Program-made: the position numbers and the translations under genes
Shown: piece by piece, positions 6,923 to 14,281 of the stretch
Layout: each line of letters starts with the position of its first letter
Numbering within the stretch: the stretch's first letter is position 1
Source: Actinomycetes bacterium
GTDB taxonomy: Bacteria; Actinomycetota; Actinomycetes; Streptosporangiales; Streptosporangiaceae
Reading direction: 5' to 3'
Length of the DNA: 23,825 nt
Assembly: GCA_023425615.1 (NCBI GenBank)
Contig: JAFACJ010000256.1
Coordinates: 1-23,825, forward strand
The notes under the pieces: generated by a model
Database searches by the model: none
What the model was told of the DNA's origin: nothing
The model's input: only the letters and a program-made list of their open reading frames with translations

Positions 6923-7687
6923 ATGAACATCTCCGGAAACACCGTCTTCATCCCCGGCTCCACCAGCGGCATCGGTCTCGCCCTCGCCCTCGCCCTGCAC
7001 GCCAGGGGGAACACCGTCATCGTCGGAGGCCGGCGCACCGAACTGCTGGAGCGGATCGCCGCCGAGCACCCCGGCATCGACACCGTCCAGATCGACACGG
7101 CGGACGCCGCGAGCATCGCCTCCGCCTCGCGGCAGGTGCTGGCCCGCCACCCGGACCTCAACGTCCTCGTCACGATGGCCGGGATCATGCGCGTGGAGGA
7201 CTGGCACAAGCCCGAGTCGTTCCTCGCCTCGGCCGAGGCGATCGTGACGACCAACGTGCTCGGCACGATCCGCCTCATCGCCGCGTTCATCGAGCATCTG
7301 CGGGAGCGGCCGGACGCCACGATCGTCACCGTCTCCTCGGGCCTGGCGTTCGCGCCCCTCAAGGCGACACCGAGCTACAACGCCTCCAAGGCCGCGATCC
7401 ACATGCTCAGCGAGTCGATCCGGCTGCAGCTCGCCGACACGAGCGTCAAGATCATGGAACTGGAGCCTCCGGCCGTCCGCACCGCGCTGCTGCCGGGACA
7501 GGAGGAGAGCGAGTTCGCGATGCCGCTCGATGAGTTCGTCTCAGAGGTCGTCGCACTGCTGGAGGCGCAGCCGGACGCGAAGGAGATCCAGGTCGAGCGC
7601 GTGAAGTTCCTCCGCTACGGCGAGGCGCGCGGTGACTACGACCAGGTCGTCGAGATACTCAACGCCTCCGACCCGCACGGCAGATAG
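6923..7687 (+). CDS. Short-chain dehydrogenase/reductase (DltE-like, COG3967 type)
   Basis: A 254-residue classical SDR. The cofactor loop is GSTSGIG (12-18), followed by GGRR (35-38), which favours NADP(H). The active site comprises N111, a serine at 138-139, and Y152/K156 in SYNASK. The sequence resembles DltE-type SDRs (AAEHPGIDTVQIDTAD, MEPPAVRTALLPGQ-like C-terminus). The reaction is an NAD(P)-dependent reduction or oxidation of an unknown carbonyl or alcohol. It is divergent from the XRE/MmyB regulator that likely controls it. The ATG at 6923 is preceded by GAAG and AAGG. The stop codon lies within a hairpin shared with the convergent membrane-protein gene. Confidence 0.92.
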   Translation: MNISGNTVFIPGSTSGIGLALALALHARGNTVIVGGRRTELLERIAAEHPGIDTVQIDTADAASIASASRQVLARHPDLNVLVTMAGIMRVEDWHKPESFLASAEAIVTTNVLGTIRLIAAFIEHLRERPDATIVTVSSGLAFAPLKATPSYNASKAAIHMLSESIRLQLADTSVKIMELEPPAVRTALLPGQEESEFAMPLDEFVSEVVALLEAQPDAKEIQVERVKFLRYGEARGDYDQVVEILNASDPHGR

Positions 7688-7706
7688 CCCGTGGCGGTCA
7701 CGGGCT
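7686..7706. terminator. Hairpin overlapping both convergent stop codons
   Basis: AGCCCGTG (7686-7693) and CACGGGCT (7699-7706) form a perfect 8-base stem with a GCGGT loop. The SDR stop (7685-7687) overlaps the left arm. The stop of the opposite-strand membrane protein (7698-7700) overlaps the loop/right-arm junction. It probably terminates both genes. Confidence 0.7.
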
Positions 7707-8306
7707 CTCCCCGGGTCCCGTCCGGGCGCGGCGGTCGGCCCTGACCCCCTGGAAGACCACCGCGATCCAGGAGAGCCAGGCCACCAGCGCCACCAGGTCG
7801 AAGAAGCCGAAGGTCACATCACGGGCACGGCGGGGCGGGAGGACACCGGCGGGTTCGACGATCACCTTGATCTCGTCGCCCACGTCCTGCGCCCCGTGGC
7901 GCAGGGGGCCGGTGATGGGCGAGCCGTCGGTCCCCTCGAGCCGGTACTGCCGGGAGCAGCCGCCGCCCTTCGTGCGCACGCAGGTCTCGTCCACCACGAC
8001 CGCCTGCCGGGAGGAGCCGAAGACGGCGAGGTAGAGATCGCCGGGCACCGCGAAGGCGGTGACCAGCAGCGCGACGCCGGCCGCGATCATGGCACCGAAC
8101 GCGGGTCCTTCACCGCGGAAGATCAACGCCATGCTCAGCGGGCACAGCAGGAGCAGCAGGATCACCGGTGAGCCGACGATGGCGAGCAGGGGATGAAACG
8201 CGAACAAAAGCCCCAGGAGCGTCCAGCCGACCGCCATCAGCACGGTGTAGAAGAGCGCCCGGACCCACACGGGGCGGCCGGGAAGAGTCAGGCGTTCGAG
8301 ATCCAC
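7698..8306 (-). CDS. Small membrane protein, DUF3592-like
   Basis: A 202-residue protein with four predicted membrane helices (about 15-36, 38-62, 69-95 and 170-187). An external-looking domain lies between helices three and four, containing two cysteines (C109 and C117 in CVRTKGGGC) and a small beta-rich stretch (VGDEIKVIVEPAGVLPPRRARD). This arrangement resembles DUF3592-type membrane proteins, whose function is unknown. The frame is open far upstream, but that part is antisense to the oxidoreductase gene. The GTG at 8306 is chosen because a -10-like TACCTT (8313-8318) lies 6 bases upstream, implying a leaderless message; no ribosome binding site is visible. An alternative start further upstream cannot be excluded. 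Confidence 0.7.
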   Translation of the reverse strand: MDLERLTLPGRPVWVRALFYTVLMAVGWTLLGLLFAFHPLLAIVGSPVILLLLLCPLSMALIFRGEGPAFGAMIAAGVALLVTAFAVPGDLYLAVFGSSRQAVVVDETCVRTKGGGCSRQYRLEGTDGSPITGPLRHGAQDVGDEIKVIVEPAGVLPPRRARDVTFGFFDLVALVAWLSWIAVVFQGVRADRRARTGPGESP

Positions 8307-8312
8307 AGGGGA

Positions 8313-8340
8313 AAGGTAAGCCGCAGGCACCCGGCTCGAA
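8313..8340 (-). promoter_or_regulatory. Possible leaderless promoter of the DUF3592-like gene
   Basis: On the minus strand TTCGAG (8335-8340), 16 bases, then TACCTT (8313-8318) place the transcript start near the GTG at 8306. This is a moderate match only. The rest of the 183-base divergent gap shows a TCCCGGGA palindrome and two TCAC repeats but no clear promoter for the plus-strand gene. Confidence 0.3.
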
Positions 8341-8489
8341 AGAGGCTTCTGTCCCGTCGGTCCCGGGATGGCGCCGGCGCTCCGATGCCGGAACCCTCGA
8401 CCGTGTCGCGCGTCACACCGTCCTCGTGTCACGAAAGGGAGTGCTGCTCGCATCCAGTGGTCGTCGGCGGCACGAGGAAAGGCGGAACG

Positions 8490-9683
8490 ATGAACGCACA
8501 CCATGTGGTGATCCTGGGGGCGGGGTACGCGGGGATGTCCGCGGCGGTCCAGCTCGCGGCCCGCACGAGCCGGCGCGATGACGTGCAGGTGACCTTGGTG
8601 AACGCGCAGGAGCGGTTCACCGAGAGGCTGCGGCTGCACATGGCGGCGACCGGGCAGCAGTTGGCCGAGCTGAGCATCCCGGGACTGCTGGAGGGCACCG
8701 GCGCGCGGTTCGTGCGCGGCTGGGTGACGGCGGTGGACGCGAACGCGCGGGTCGTGCGGATCGACGACGACCGGGCGCTGCGCTACGACACGCTGGTGTA
8801 CGGGCTGGGCGGCGTCGCCGACACGGCGGTGCCGGGAGCCGGGGAGCACGCGTACACCCTGGACGGCGTCCAGGACGTCGCGGCCCTGGCCGGACGGCTG
8901 GAACGGCTGGCGTGGCTGGGCGGCGGCACGGTGGCGGTCGTCGGCAGCGGACTGACCGGCGTCGAGTCCGCGGCGGAGATCGCCGAGCGGTACCCGGGCC
9001 TGAACGTCCTGCTGCTGGGCCGGGAGGAACCCGGCACGGACCTGCACCCGAAGGCCAGGGCGTATCTGCGGGCCGCCCTCGGGCGCCTGGGCGTGGAGGT
9101 GCGCTGCGGGGTCGAGGCGGCCAAGGTGCTGCCCGGCGCGGTCAAGCCGGTGAGCGGGGAGGACATCGCCGCCGACGTGGTGGTGTGGGCCGGAGGCACG
9201 CGGGTGCCGCCGCTCGCGGCCGCCGCCGGGCTGGCCGTGGACGGGCTCGGCCGTGTCGTCACCGACGCCGCGCTGCGTTCGGTGTCGCATCCGGAGGTGT
9301 ACGCCGTGGGCGACGCGGCGGCGATCCGCCAGGGCTACGGCGTCATGCACGGCACCTGCCAGGGAGGCATGCCGACCGGTGTGCACGCCGCGATGTCGAT
9401 CATCCGTGCCCTGGAGGGCAAGGAGCCCGCGCCGTTCCGCTTCGGCTACTACCACACGCCGATCAGCCTGGGCAGGCACGACGCGGTCGTGCAGTTCACC
9501 CACCCCGACGGCAGTCCCCGCCGGGTGTATCTGACCGGCGGCATGGCGGCCCGGTATAAGGAGACGGTGACCGCCTCTCCCTGGCCGACCTGGGGCCGGA
9601 TGAAGAAGATGCCTGCCTCCGGCGCGTTCTGGCCTCGCGGCGGCCGCTTCACCCGGGTCCGGAGGCACGATGACCAGTCCTGA
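8490..9683 (+). CDS. FAD/NAD(P)-dependent oxidoreductase (NDH-2-like)
   Basis: A 397-residue two-Rossmann flavoprotein: FAD-binding GAGYAG (10-15) at the N-terminus, the pyridine-nucleotide loop GSGLTG (152-157) with the following ESAAEIAERYP helix, and the C-terminal FAD contact YAVGDAA (271-277). This is the architecture of type II NADH dehydrogenases and related pyridine-nucleotide disulfide oxidoreductases without the redox disulfide. It probably passes electrons from NAD(P)H to a quinone or small acceptor at the membrane face. No C-terminal amphipathic anchor is obvious, apart from a basic tail. The ATG at 8490 has GAGGAAAGG upstream. Its last 14 bases overlap the following sigma-factor gene, so the two are co-transcribed; ECF41 sigma factors are commonly linked to oxidoreductases. 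Confidence 0.9.
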   Translation: MNAHHVVILGAGYAGMSAAVQLAARTSRRDDVQVTLVNAQERFTERLRLHMAATGQQLAELSIPGLLEGTGARFVRGWVTAVDANARVVRIDDDRALRYDTLVYGLGGVADTAVPGAGEHAYTLDGVQDVAALAGRLERLAWLGGGTVAVVGSGLTGVESAAEIAERYPGLNVLLLGREEPGTDLHPKARAYLRAALGRLGVEVRCGVEAAKVLPGAVKPVSGEDIAADVVVWAGGTRVPPLAAAAGLAVDGLGRVVTDAALRSVSHPEVYAVGDAAAIRQGYGVMHGTCQGGMPTGVHAAMSIIRALEGKEPAPFRFGYYHTPISLGRHDAVVQFTHPDGSPRRVYLTGGMAARYKETVTASPWPTWGRMKKMPASGAFWPRGGRFTRVRRHDDQS

Positions 9684-10578
9684 CCAGCGGGTCTTCCAAG
9701 AGCACCGCGGCCTGCTGTTCTCGGTGGCCTACCGCTTCCTCGGTTCCGCCGCCGACGCGGAGGACGCGGTCCAGGACGCCTGGATCAAATGGTCGGCCGC
9801 GGACCGCGCGCGGGTGGCCGACCCCAAGGCGTACCTGACGCGGATCGTGGCGAACCTGGCGCTGGAACGGCTGCGCTCCAGCCGGCACAAGCGCGAGACC
9901 TATGTGGGCCCCTGGCTTCCGGAGCCCATCCTCACCGGCGGCGACGCCTCCGAGGCCGTCACGGACGCCGAGTCGGTGTCGATGGCGATGCTGGTGGTGC
10001 TGGAGACGCTGAGCCCGCTGGAACGCGCGGTGTTCGTCCTGAAGGAGGTCTTCGACTTCAGCCACGCCGAGATCGCGGAGGCGGTGGAGCGGTCCGAGGC
10101 CGCGGTGCGTCAGGCCGCGCACCGCGCCCGCGAGCACGTGCGGGCCCGGCGTCCGCGCTTCACCGCGGACCGCTCGCGACAGCGCCAGGCCACCGAGCGG
10201 TTCCTCGCCGCCGCGACCGGCGGCGACGTCAACGCTCTGATGGAACTGCTGTCCCCGGAGGTCACCCTGTGGACCGACGGCGGCGGCAAGGTCCGCCAGG
10301 CCCTGCGGCCCGTCACCGGCGCGGCCACGGTGGCCGCCTGGTTCGCGGCCATCGGCACCACCGCCTACCAGGGCGTCGAACCCGCCGACATGAGGGCCGA
10401 GCTCACCGAGATCAACGGAGGCCCCGGCATGGTGTTCCGCGGCCGGGGCCGGGTGATCGCCACGGTCGCCTTCGACTTCGACGCCGACTGCCGCATCACC
10501 GCCCTCCACAATGTGGCGAACCCGGACAAGCTCCAAGCCGTCGCCGAGGGCACCGCCCATGACATCAGAACGCGATGA
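9670..10578 (+). CDS. sigJ: ECF41-type (SigJ-like) RNA polymerase sigma factor
   Basis: A 302-residue ECF sigma factor: sigma2 (about 6-75, FRFLGSAADAEDAVQD-type core, here YRFLGS...DAVQDAW), a linker bearing WLPEP (82-86), sigma4 (about 110-160, LSPLERAVFVLKEVFDFSHAEIA), then a SnoaL-like C-terminal extension (about 165-290). The extension carries the ECF41 signatures DGGGK (203-207) and NPDKL (284-288). In this group the fused extension controls activity, replacing a separate anti-sigma factor. None is encoded nearby. GGAGG at 9661-9665 precedes the ATG. It overlaps the oxidoreductase gene, which is a likely target or signalling partner. The symbol follows the mycobacterial SigJ family name. 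Confidence 0.93.
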   Translation: MTSPDQRVFQEHRGLLFSVAYRFLGSAADAEDAVQDAWIKWSAADRARVADPKAYLTRIVANLALERLRSSRHKRETYVGPWLPEPILTGGDASEAVTDAESVSMAMLVVLETLSPLERAVFVLKEVFDFSHAEIAEAVERSEAAVRQAAHRAREHVRARRPRFTADRSRQRQATERFLAAATGGDVNALMELLSPEVTLWTDGGGKVRQALRPVTGAATVAAWFAAIGTTAYQGVEPADMRAELTEINGGPGMVFRGRGRVIATVAFDFDADCRITALHNVANPDKLQAVAEGTAHDIRTR

Positions 10579-10614
10579 GCCCGCCCTGCCCGGATGGTAC
10601 GGCTCCTGGCCATG

Positions 10615-10631
10615 AAGGAGGTGTCACGATG
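10615..10631 (+). other. Orphan ribosome binding site plus ATG after sigJ
   Basis: AAGGAGGTG (10615-10623), one of the strongest Shine-Dalgarno sequences in the window, is followed 5 bases later by an ATG (10629-10631). The reading frame entered is only the antisense of the APH-type gene and does not look like a real protein. It may be the remnant start of a lost downstream gene. Confidence 0.4.
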
Positions 10632-11517
10632 CCACGACGTCGGGCCACAGCCAGGGGAGTGCGGACAGGGTCTTGGCGGCGTACTCGTCGTGGTCTGAGG
10701 CAAGGCCGTAGGCGAGGTCTTCCAACGCCGCGCAGCGGGCGTAGAAGACGGCGCGGGCTCTGATCTCCGCGAGGTCGCCGGGGTGGTAGGCGCGCAGTGC
10801 CGCGTCTAGCGCGCCGGGGCCGAGATCGCGGTAGAGGAGGCCGAGGTCGTAGGCCGGGTCGGTGAACGCCGCGTCGCTCCAGTCGATGACGCCGGTCACC
10901 TCCCAGGTGACGGGATCGACGAGGACGTGTTCGATGCCCAGGTCGTTGTGGGAGAACACCGCCGGGTACTCGCCGGGCGGAGGGGGCGCCTTCAGGAACG
11001 CCTCGATGGCGGGACGGTGCGGTTTCGGTATCTCGTCGGCGACCTCGGCGTACGTCTCGGCAGCCTCTTGCAGCCACAGTTCTCGCGACTGGTCGTCGAT
11101 GTCGACCAGGTCGGCGGTCAGGGCTGCGGGGGCGCGGTGCAGCGCGGCGAGAAACCCGCCGAGCGCGACGGCGATCGAAGCCGACGCGTGCTCCGGCGGC
11201 GACAGGCCGATCAGCGGTACGCCGGGCAGCTTGGCGTAGGCCAGGCATCCCTGCTCGGCGATCGTGAAGAGCGGTTCGGGCACGGGGAGCGGCGAGATAC
11301 CCGCGACGGCGTCGAGCAGACGTGCGTCACGATGCGCCCTCTCCGCCCGTTCCCGCGGGTCGGGCTCCTTGCCGAAACGCACGATCAGTTCGCCGCCCAC
11401 CTCATAGGCCAGATGGTCCTCACCCTCACCGAGCAGGCGAACAGGATCGGTACGGAAGCCCGGTAGGTATTCGGCCATGGCGGCCCGAACGGCATCGAAA
11501 CGGCTCATCCCATCCAC
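10624..11517 (-). CDS. Aminoglycoside phosphotransferase (APH) family kinase-like protein
   Basis: A 297-residue protein with the APH/choline-kinase fold. The N-lobe has [23 protein letters not shown], with R47 in the place of the usual ATP lysine. The catalytic loop is [11 protein letters not shown] (189-199), with catalytic Asp 192. The metal-binding segment is [16 protein letters not shown] (211-226), with Asp 212. The asparagine usually found five residues after the catalytic Asp is a histidine (H197); many actinobacterial members I recall share an HNDLGxEH form. The substrate could be an antibiotic, a sugar or an unrelated metabolite, and resistance cannot be claimed from sequence. The GTG at 11517 lies 6 bases after a -10-like TAGGGT, suggesting a leaderless mRNA; the ATG at 11508 is the alternative. 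Confidence 0.88.
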   Translation of the reverse strand: MDGMSRFDAVRAAMAEYLPGFRTDPVRLLGEGEDHLAYEVGGELIVRFGKEPDPRERAERAHRDARLLDAVAGISPLPVPEPLFTIAEQGCLAYAKLPGVPLIGLSPPEHASASIAVALGGFLAALHRAPAALTADLVDIDDQSRELWLQEAAETYAEVADEIPKPHRPAIEAFLKAPPPPGEYPAVFSHNDLGIEHVLVDPVTWEVTGVIDWSDAAFTDPAYDLGLLYRDLGPGALDAALRAYHPGDLAEIRARAVFYARCAALEDLAYGLASDHDEYAAKTLSALPWLWPDVVAS

Positions 11518-11523
11518 AGGAAG

Positions 11524-11529
11524 ACCCTA
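11524..11529 (-). promoter_or_regulatory. -10 element for leaderless transcription of the APH gene
   Basis: TAGGGT matches the TAGRRT consensus of actinomycete housekeeping promoters. It sits 6 bases before the GTG at 11517. No convincing -35 is present (GTGTCG at 17 bases). Confidence 0.4.
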
Positions 11530-11595
11530 ACCGGGAAGCGTGAACGCGACACAGTGCTGTCCACAGCGCGACCAGCGGTCAAGCCTTCTTGTTTC

Positions 11596-11601
11596 TACGA
11601 T
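11596..11601 (+). promoter_or_regulatory. Possible -10 element of the amine oxidase gene
   Basis: TACGAT fits TANNNT and would start transcription near 11608, just before the AAAAGGAGGG ribosome binding site at 11611-11620. A short dyad ACAG-TG-CTGT (11551-11560) lies upstream and could be part of a regulator site. The -35 is poor. Confidence 0.35.
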
Positions 11602-11625
11602 GGGAGAACCAAAAGGAGGGCATCC

Positions 11626-13551
11626 ATGACCCATCCGCTGTCCTCGCTCACCGGCGAGGAGATCACCGAAATCCGCCGGACCCTCGCCGACGCGGGACTC
11701 GTCCGGGATACGACGCGATTCGTCTACGTCGGCCTCGACGAGCCCGCCAAAACCGAATTGCGCGCACACGAGGCGGGCGAGCCGATCGCCCGGCGGGCGC
11801 GTGTCATGCTCCACGACGTCGCCGAGACGGCGCCGAAGGACGTCCGGGTGGACGTCGGCGCCTCGGCCGTCCTGGAGATCCGCGATCTGGACGTGGCGGC
11901 CGACGGCCAGCTCCCCGTCCTGGACGAGGAGTTCGAGCTGGTCGAGCAGGTCCTCGCGGGCGACGAGCGATGGCTGAAGGCACTGGAGGTCCGCGGCCTC
12001 GACGTGGCCAAGGTGCGGGTCGCGCCCCTGTCGGCCGGTGTCTTCGAGTACGAGGACGAGGTCGGCAAAAGGATCCTGCGCGGGCTGGCCTTCCACCAGG
12101 ACCACGCAGCCGACCACGCCTGGGCGCACCCGGTCGACGGGCTCGTGGGCTACGTCGACGTGATGTCCCGCACCGTCACGCAGGTGATCGACACCGGACC
12201 CGTCCCGATCCCCGAGGTCTCGGGGAACTTCGACGACCCCGCCGTACGGGGCGAGTACCGCACCTCCCAGAAACCGCTGCTCATCACCCAGCCCGAAGGC
12301 CCCTCCTTCACCCTCGACGGGGATCTGCTGCGCTGGGAGAACTTCTCGGTCCGCGTCGGCTTCGACGCCCGCGAGGGCCTGGTGCTGCACCAGATCTCCT
12401 TCCGCGACCGAGACCAGGGCGGGAGGGAGCGGCCCATCGTCCACCGCGCGTCCATCTCCGAGATGGTCGTGCCTTACGCCGACCCCTCGCCCATCCGGTC
12501 CTGGCAGAACTACTTCGACATCGGCGAGTACCTCGTCGGCCGCTACGCCAACGCGCTGGAGCTCGGCTGCGACTGCCTGGGCGAGATCACCTACCTGGAC
12601 GCCGTCATCTCCGACGAGTTCGGCAACCCCCGCACGCTCACCAACGCCGTCTGCGTCCACGAAGAGGACTACGGAATCCTCTACAAGCACACCGACCTCT
12701 GGGCGGGTTCGTCGGTCGTACGGCGCCAGCGCAGGCTCGTCGTGTCGTTCTTCACCACCGTCGGCAACTACGACTACGGCTTCTACTGGTACCTCTACCT
12801 CGACGGCACCATCGAGTTCGAGGCCAAGGCCACCGGCATCGTGTTCACCTCCGCCCACCCCGGAGGCGACCACCCCCACGCGTCGGAGATCGCGCCGGGC
12901 CTGGGCGCCCCCTACCACCAGCACCTGTTCAGCGCCCGTCTGGACATGGCGGTGGACGGCGACGCCAACCGCGTCGAGGAGGTGGACTTCCGCAGGGTGC
13001 CCTTCAGCGACGAGAATCCGCGCGGCAACGCCTTCACCACCTCCACCACGCCGCTGCGCACGGAGTCCGAAGGCCACCGGCTCGCCGACGCCTCCATCGG
13101 CCGCACCTGGCACATCGTCAACACCGAGAAACGCAACGCACTCGGCCGTCCCATCGCCTACGCCCTCCACCCCGAGGGGCAGCCGCCGCTGCTGGCCGCC
13201 GATGACTCCTCGATCCAGCGCCGTGCCGCCTTCGCCACCGAACACCTGTGGGTGACCCGCTACGACCCGGCCGAACGCTACGCGGCGGGCGACTTCGTCA
13301 ACCAGCACCACGGAGGTGCCGGACTGCCGTCCTACATCGCCGCCGACCGCGACATCGACGGTCAGGACATCGTCGTGTGGCACACCTTCGGCCTCACCCA
13401 TGTGCCGCGGCCCGAGGACTGGCCGATCATGCCGGTCGACTACACCGGATTCAAGCTCAAGCCCGTCGGCTTCTTCGACCGCAACCCCACCCTCGACGTC
13501 CCCCCGAGCCGGGCCGGGCACTGCGCCGCCGAGGAGGGCCACTGCGGCTGA
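11626..13551 (+). CDS. Copper-containing primary-amine oxidase (phenylethylamine/tyramine oxidase type)
   Basis: A 641-residue copper amine oxidase that deaminates primary amines to aldehydes with O2, releasing ammonia and H2O2. The cofactor TPQ forms from Y382 in the NYDY motif (381-384). Copper ligands are H431, H433 (YHQH) and H592. The catalytic base is D298 in NYFDIGEY; Y284 and the C317/C343 pair are also present. These positions equal, residue for residue, the numbering I recall for the Arthrobacter globiformis phenylethylamine oxidase, so orthology is likely. Domains are N2 and N3 (about 1-200) and the large catalytic beta-sandwich (about 230-625). There is no signal peptide, so it is cytoplasmic. 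The C-terminal tail [11 protein letters not shown] holds two cysteines. The ATG at 11626 follows AAAAGGAGGG. A TetR gene lies 112 bases downstream on the same strand. Confidence 0.96.
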   Translation: MTHPLSSLTGEEITEIRRTLADAGLVRDTTRFVYVGLDEPAKTELRAHEAGEPIARRARVMLHDVAETAPKDVRVDVGASAVLEIRDLDVAADGQLPVLDEEFELVEQVLAGDERWLKALEVRGLDVAKVRVAPLSAGVFEYEDEVGKRILRGLAFHQDHAADHAWAHPVDGLVGYVDVMSRTVTQVIDTGPVPIPEVSGNFDDPAVRGEYRTSQKPLLITQPEGPSFTLDGDLLRWENFSVRVGFDAREGLVLHQISFRDRDQGGRERPIVHRASISEMVVPYADPSPIRSWQNYFDIGEYLVGRYANALELGCDCLGEITYLDAVISDEFGNPRTLTNAVCVHEEDYGILYKHTDLWAGSSVVRRQRRLVVSFFTTVGNYDYGFYWYLYLDGTIEFEAKATGIVFTSAHPGGDHPHASEIAPGLGAPYHQHLFSARLDMAVDGDANRVEEVDFRRVPFSDENPRGNAFTTSTTPLRTESEGHRLADASIGRTWHIVNTEKRNALGRPIAYALHPEGQPPLLAADDSSIQRRAAFATEHLWVTRYDPAERYAAGDFVNQHHGGAGLPSYIAADRDIDGQDIVVWHTFGLTHVPRPEDWPIMPVDYTGFKLKPVGFFDRNPTLDVPPSRAGHCAAEEGHCG

Positions 13552-13563
13552 TCCCTCACCCGC

Positions 13564-13590
13564 GCGGCGGGCGGGCTCCGGGTCCGCCGC
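13564..13590 (+). terminator. Possible hairpin terminator after the amine oxidase
   Basis: GCGGCGG (13564-13570) and CCGCCGC (13584-13590) can pair in a 7-base GC stem, 12 bases after the stop codon. There is no T tract and the loop is 13 bases, so this is tentative. Confidence 0.35.
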
Positions 13591-13600
13591 CGCTCGCCGG

Positions 13601-13628
13601 CTGACTTCGGTGGTCCATCGCATACCTT
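13601..13628 (+). promoter_or_regulatory. Possible promoter of the TetR gene at 13664
   Basis: CTGACT (13601-13606), 16 bases, then TACCTT (13623-13628). A GGTGTC / GACACC pair (13629-13634 and 13658-13663) flanks the leader and could form a hairpin or regulator half-sites. Weak evidence. Confidence 0.35.
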
Positions 13629-13663
13629 GGTGTCGTCTTGATCGCCATCCCTGCGAGGACACC

Positions 13664-14263
13664 ATGCCGAAGCTGGTCGACCACGCGGTCCGCCGCCGCG
13701 AGATCATCCACGCGACCTGGCGGCTCGTGGCGGTGCACGGCATGGACGGGGCGACGATGCGGGAGATCGCCCGGGAGGCGGGGTTCGCCAACGGCGCGCT
13801 CACCCACTACTTCCGCGACAAGGACGATCTGCTGCGGGCGTCGTTCGAGTTCGTCTACGAGCAGACCAACGGCCGTGTCGCCGAGACGACGGGCGAGGCG
13901 ACCGGGCTGGCCGCGCTCCGGCTCTTCTGCCTGGAGGTCCTGCCGCTGGATGAGACGCGCCTGCTCGAAGCCAGGATCGTCCTGCCGTTCTGGGGGCGGA
14001 CCGCCGTCGATCCGGAGCTGTCGGCGGTCAACGCCCGCGCCATGGCGGCCTGGCGCGGGCAGATGACCGGCTACCTGCGGCAGGCGATCGACGAGGGCGA
14101 TGTGGCGCCCGGCACCCCGCTGGAGCCGCTCGTCGACGAGCTCCTCTCCGCGCTCCTCGGCGCCCAGGTCATCGCCGTGATGGAGCCGGGGCGCTGGGAC
14201 GCGCCACGCCAGCTCCACATGCTCGACGCCTTCCTCGCCCGGCTCAGGCCCGCGGTCGCCTGA
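13664..14263 (+). CDS. TetR/AcrR family regulator (BetI-like)
   Basis: A 199-residue regulator. The N-terminal helix-turn-helix (about 10-57) is clear: REIIHATWRLVAVHGMDGATMREIAREAGFANGALTHYFRDKDDLL. The C-terminal ligand domain is all-helical and resembles the BetI / TetR_C_6 type (LLEARIVLPFWGRTAVDPEL, then AIDEGDVAPGTPLEPLVDELLSALLG). The ATG at 13664 has GCGAGGAC just upstream. Its position directly downstream of the amine oxidase on the same strand makes amine-responsive control of that gene plausible but unproven; the two may have separate promoters. Its stop abuts a hairpin shared with the convergent GH18-like gene. Confidence 0.92.
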   Translation: MPKLVDHAVRRREIIHATWRLVAVHGMDGATMREIAREAGFANGALTHYFRDKDDLLRASFEFVYEQTNGRVAETTGEATGLAALRLFCLEVLPLDETRLLEARIVLPFWGRTAVDPELSAVNARAMAAWRGQMTGYLRQAIDEGDVAPGTPLEPLVDELLSALLGAQVIAVMEPGRWDAPRQLHMLDAFLARLRPAVA

Positions 14264-14281
14264 GCCGGGTCAGAACCCGGC
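14264..14281. terminator. Hairpin between convergent TetR and GH18-like genes
   Basis: GCCGGGT (14264-14270) and ACCCGGC (14275-14281) form a perfect 7-base stem with a CAGA tetraloop, starting directly after the TetR stop (14261-14263). The stop of the minus-strand gene (14270-14272) lies at the arm-loop junction. A likely bidirectional terminator. Confidence 0.65.

Noticed and set aside
8404..8465. An ECF41-type promoter (TGTCACA, about 16 bases, CGTC) ahead of the oxidoreductase-sigJ pair
   Set aside because: TGTCAC occurs at 8427-8432, but the base group 16 positions later is CGCA, not CGTC, and the nearest CGTC (8462) is too far. Not close enough to call.
8307..9668. Upstream extension of the DUF3592-like frame, antisense to the oxidoreductase
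   Set aside because: The sequence is H/R/P-rich with no family features. The oxidoreductase on the plus strand has all FAD/NAD motifs.
11527..13803. A very long open frame antisense to the amine oxidase
   Set aside because: Long antisense frames are expected opposite GC-rich genes. The translation is low-complexity (V/G/D/R-rich), and the sense strand encodes a fully motif-complete enzyme.
13556..14218. Open frame antisense to the TetR gene at 13664
   Set aside because: No motif, H/R/P/G-rich composition, and the opposite strand is a clear TetR regulator.
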